A stretch of 64,000 nt of DNA, from positions 62,001-126,000 of the forward strand of contig DASRND010000024.1 in NCBI GenBank assembly GCA_035647615.1. Direction: 5' to 3'. The DNA comes from Bacteroidales bacterium (GTDB lineage Bacteria > Bacteroidota > Bacteroidia > Bacteroidales > 4484-276). Shown here piece by piece: positions 63,341-64,000 of the stretch; the first letter of the stretch is position 1, and each line of letters opens with the position of its first letter. The notes under the pieces were generated by a model. It had not been told where the DNA came from. It made no database searches and saw nothing but the letters and a program-made list of their open reading frames with translations. Position numbers and translations under genes: made by a program.

Positions 63341-64000
63341 ATGAGGCATTCAGGGAGTAAAGTAAGATTTGTATTGGATAATAAAATCCGGGAGGTCGAT
63401 TTCGAACAATCACAACTCTCGCCCACCACAACAGTGCTTACTTATCTGCGGCAAATCGAGGGGCATAAAGGTGTGAAAGAGGGCTGCTCTGAAGGCGACT
63501 GCGGTGCTTGCACCGTTGTAGTAGCGGGGCTGAACAATCGCGGCGGGCTTGAATACAAAAGCATCGACTCGTGCCTGGTGTTTTTGCCGATGATCCATGG
63601 CAAGCAGCTTATCACCATCGAAAATCTGGCTGTGACCACACCAACACAAATGCAGCTTCATCCGGTGCAAACGGCTATGGTCAGTCATCATGGCAGCCAG
63701 TGCGGGTACTGCACGCCCGGCATTGTTATGTCGCTGTTTGCTCTTTATAAAAATCATACTGATCCCTCGCGCGAAACCGTTACCGATGCGCTTACCGGCA
63801 ACCTTTGCCGCTGCACCGGTTATCGCTCTATTATCGATGCTGCTTTGGATGTTTGTCACGATCCTGCCGCCGATCATTTTACGGCACAGGAAGAGCAGGT
63901 TTTGACGCTGCTCGGCGAAATTTCTTCTGATGAAACTTCGCTCGATCTACAAAGCAACGGTCAGCGTTATCTCAAACCTTTTACGCTGGAAGAGGCGTTG
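63341..64000 (+). CDS. xdhA: Xanthine dehydrogenase small subunit (2Fe-2S/FAD type), N-terminal part
   Basis: The frame is open from ATG 63341 to the window edge (220 codons). Two iron-sulphur domains are complete: a plant-ferredoxin-type domain with Cys49, Cys54, Cys57 and Cys78 (EGCSEGDCGACTVV, DSCLV), and a helical 2Fe-2S domain with Cys121, Cys124, Cys156 and Cys158 (QCGYCTPGIVMS, LTGNLCRCTGYR). After a linker the sequence YLKPFTLEEAL starts the FAD-binding domain, which distinguishes XdhA from stand-alone ferredoxin subunits. It should pass electrons from a molybdenum subunit, probably encoded beyond the edge, to NAD+. Xanthine is the usual substrate but other N-heterocycles are possible. 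Confidence 0.92.
   Translation, partial: MRHSGSKVRFVLDNKIREVDFEQSQLSPTTTVLTYLRQIEGHKGVKEGCSEGDCGACTVVVAGLNNRGGLEYKSIDSCLVFLPMIHGKQLITIENLAVTTPTQMQLHPVQTAMVSHHGSQCGYCTPGIVMSLFALYKNHTDPSRETVTDALTGNLCRCTGYRSIIDAALDVCHDPAADHFTAQEEQVLTLLGEISSDETSLDLQSNGQRYLKPFTLEEAL

Overview
The window looks like a chromosomal segment of a Bacteroidota bacterium, most likely an uncultured Bacteroidales. The evidence is a SusC/SusD pair, secreted proteins with type IX secretion (T9SS) C-terminal sorting domains, RND and OMF lipoproteins, promoters of the Bacteroidota type (TAnnTTTG at -7, sometimes TTTG at -33), and few Shine-Dalgarno sequences. No rRNA, CRISPR array, phage module or intact transposase was seen. 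The whole annotation was read by eye without searches, so family names rest on motifs and length.

Layout. 1-9.5 kb: end of a yggS-type gene, a CaCA cation exchanger, a complete tripartite RND efflux operon (fusion protein, pump, outer-membrane factor), then lplA with a DUF1338 gene. 9.6-15.6 kb: small acidic protein, SNF2-family helicase, trypsin-like lipoprotein, rarA. 15.6-16.3 kb: repeat-filled gap. 16.3-24.6 kb: a four-gene outer-membrane and secretion locus (SusC, SusD, FISUMP lipoprotein, LamG/PNGase F-like T9SS protein) that looks like a glycoprotein or N-glycan foraging locus. 24.7-28.8 kb: MscS channel plus a very large ATPase-like protein whose P-loop has lost its lysine. 28.9-32 kb: small histidine-containing protein and a heme-type TonB receptor. 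32-36.4 kb: tpiA, HAD phosphatase and M23 peptidase, surrounded by dispersed palindromic repeats.

36.4-40.3 kb: a secreted C10 (streptopain-like) cysteine protease with beta-helix, Ig/PKD-like repeats and a T9SS domain, split in two by a frameshift at a run of eight G, a candidate phase-variation switch. 40.5-43.9 kb: DUF4143-type AAA ATPase behind two palindromes, and a self-cleaving LexA/CI-like repressor divergent from dinB (a small SOS-like module). 44-48.3 kb: class III aminotransferase, S4-domain protein, GTPases Der and Era, and an initiator tRNA-Met. 48.5-51.6 kb: two overlapping glycosyltransferase genes and a PepSY membrane protein. 52-58.3 kb: a small PID-CTERM-like protein and a 2017-residue modular T9SS adhesin-like protein. 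59-64 kb: pyrG, a long-form gap, an ICMT-like methyltransferase, and the start of a xanthine dehydrogenase small-subunit gene cut by the window edge.

The most unusual content is the PNGase F-like foraging locus, the homopolymer-split protease, the degenerate P-loop protein paired with MscS, the palindromic control regions at 40.5 and 42.6 kb, and at least four families of dispersed palindromic repeats in the gene gaps.
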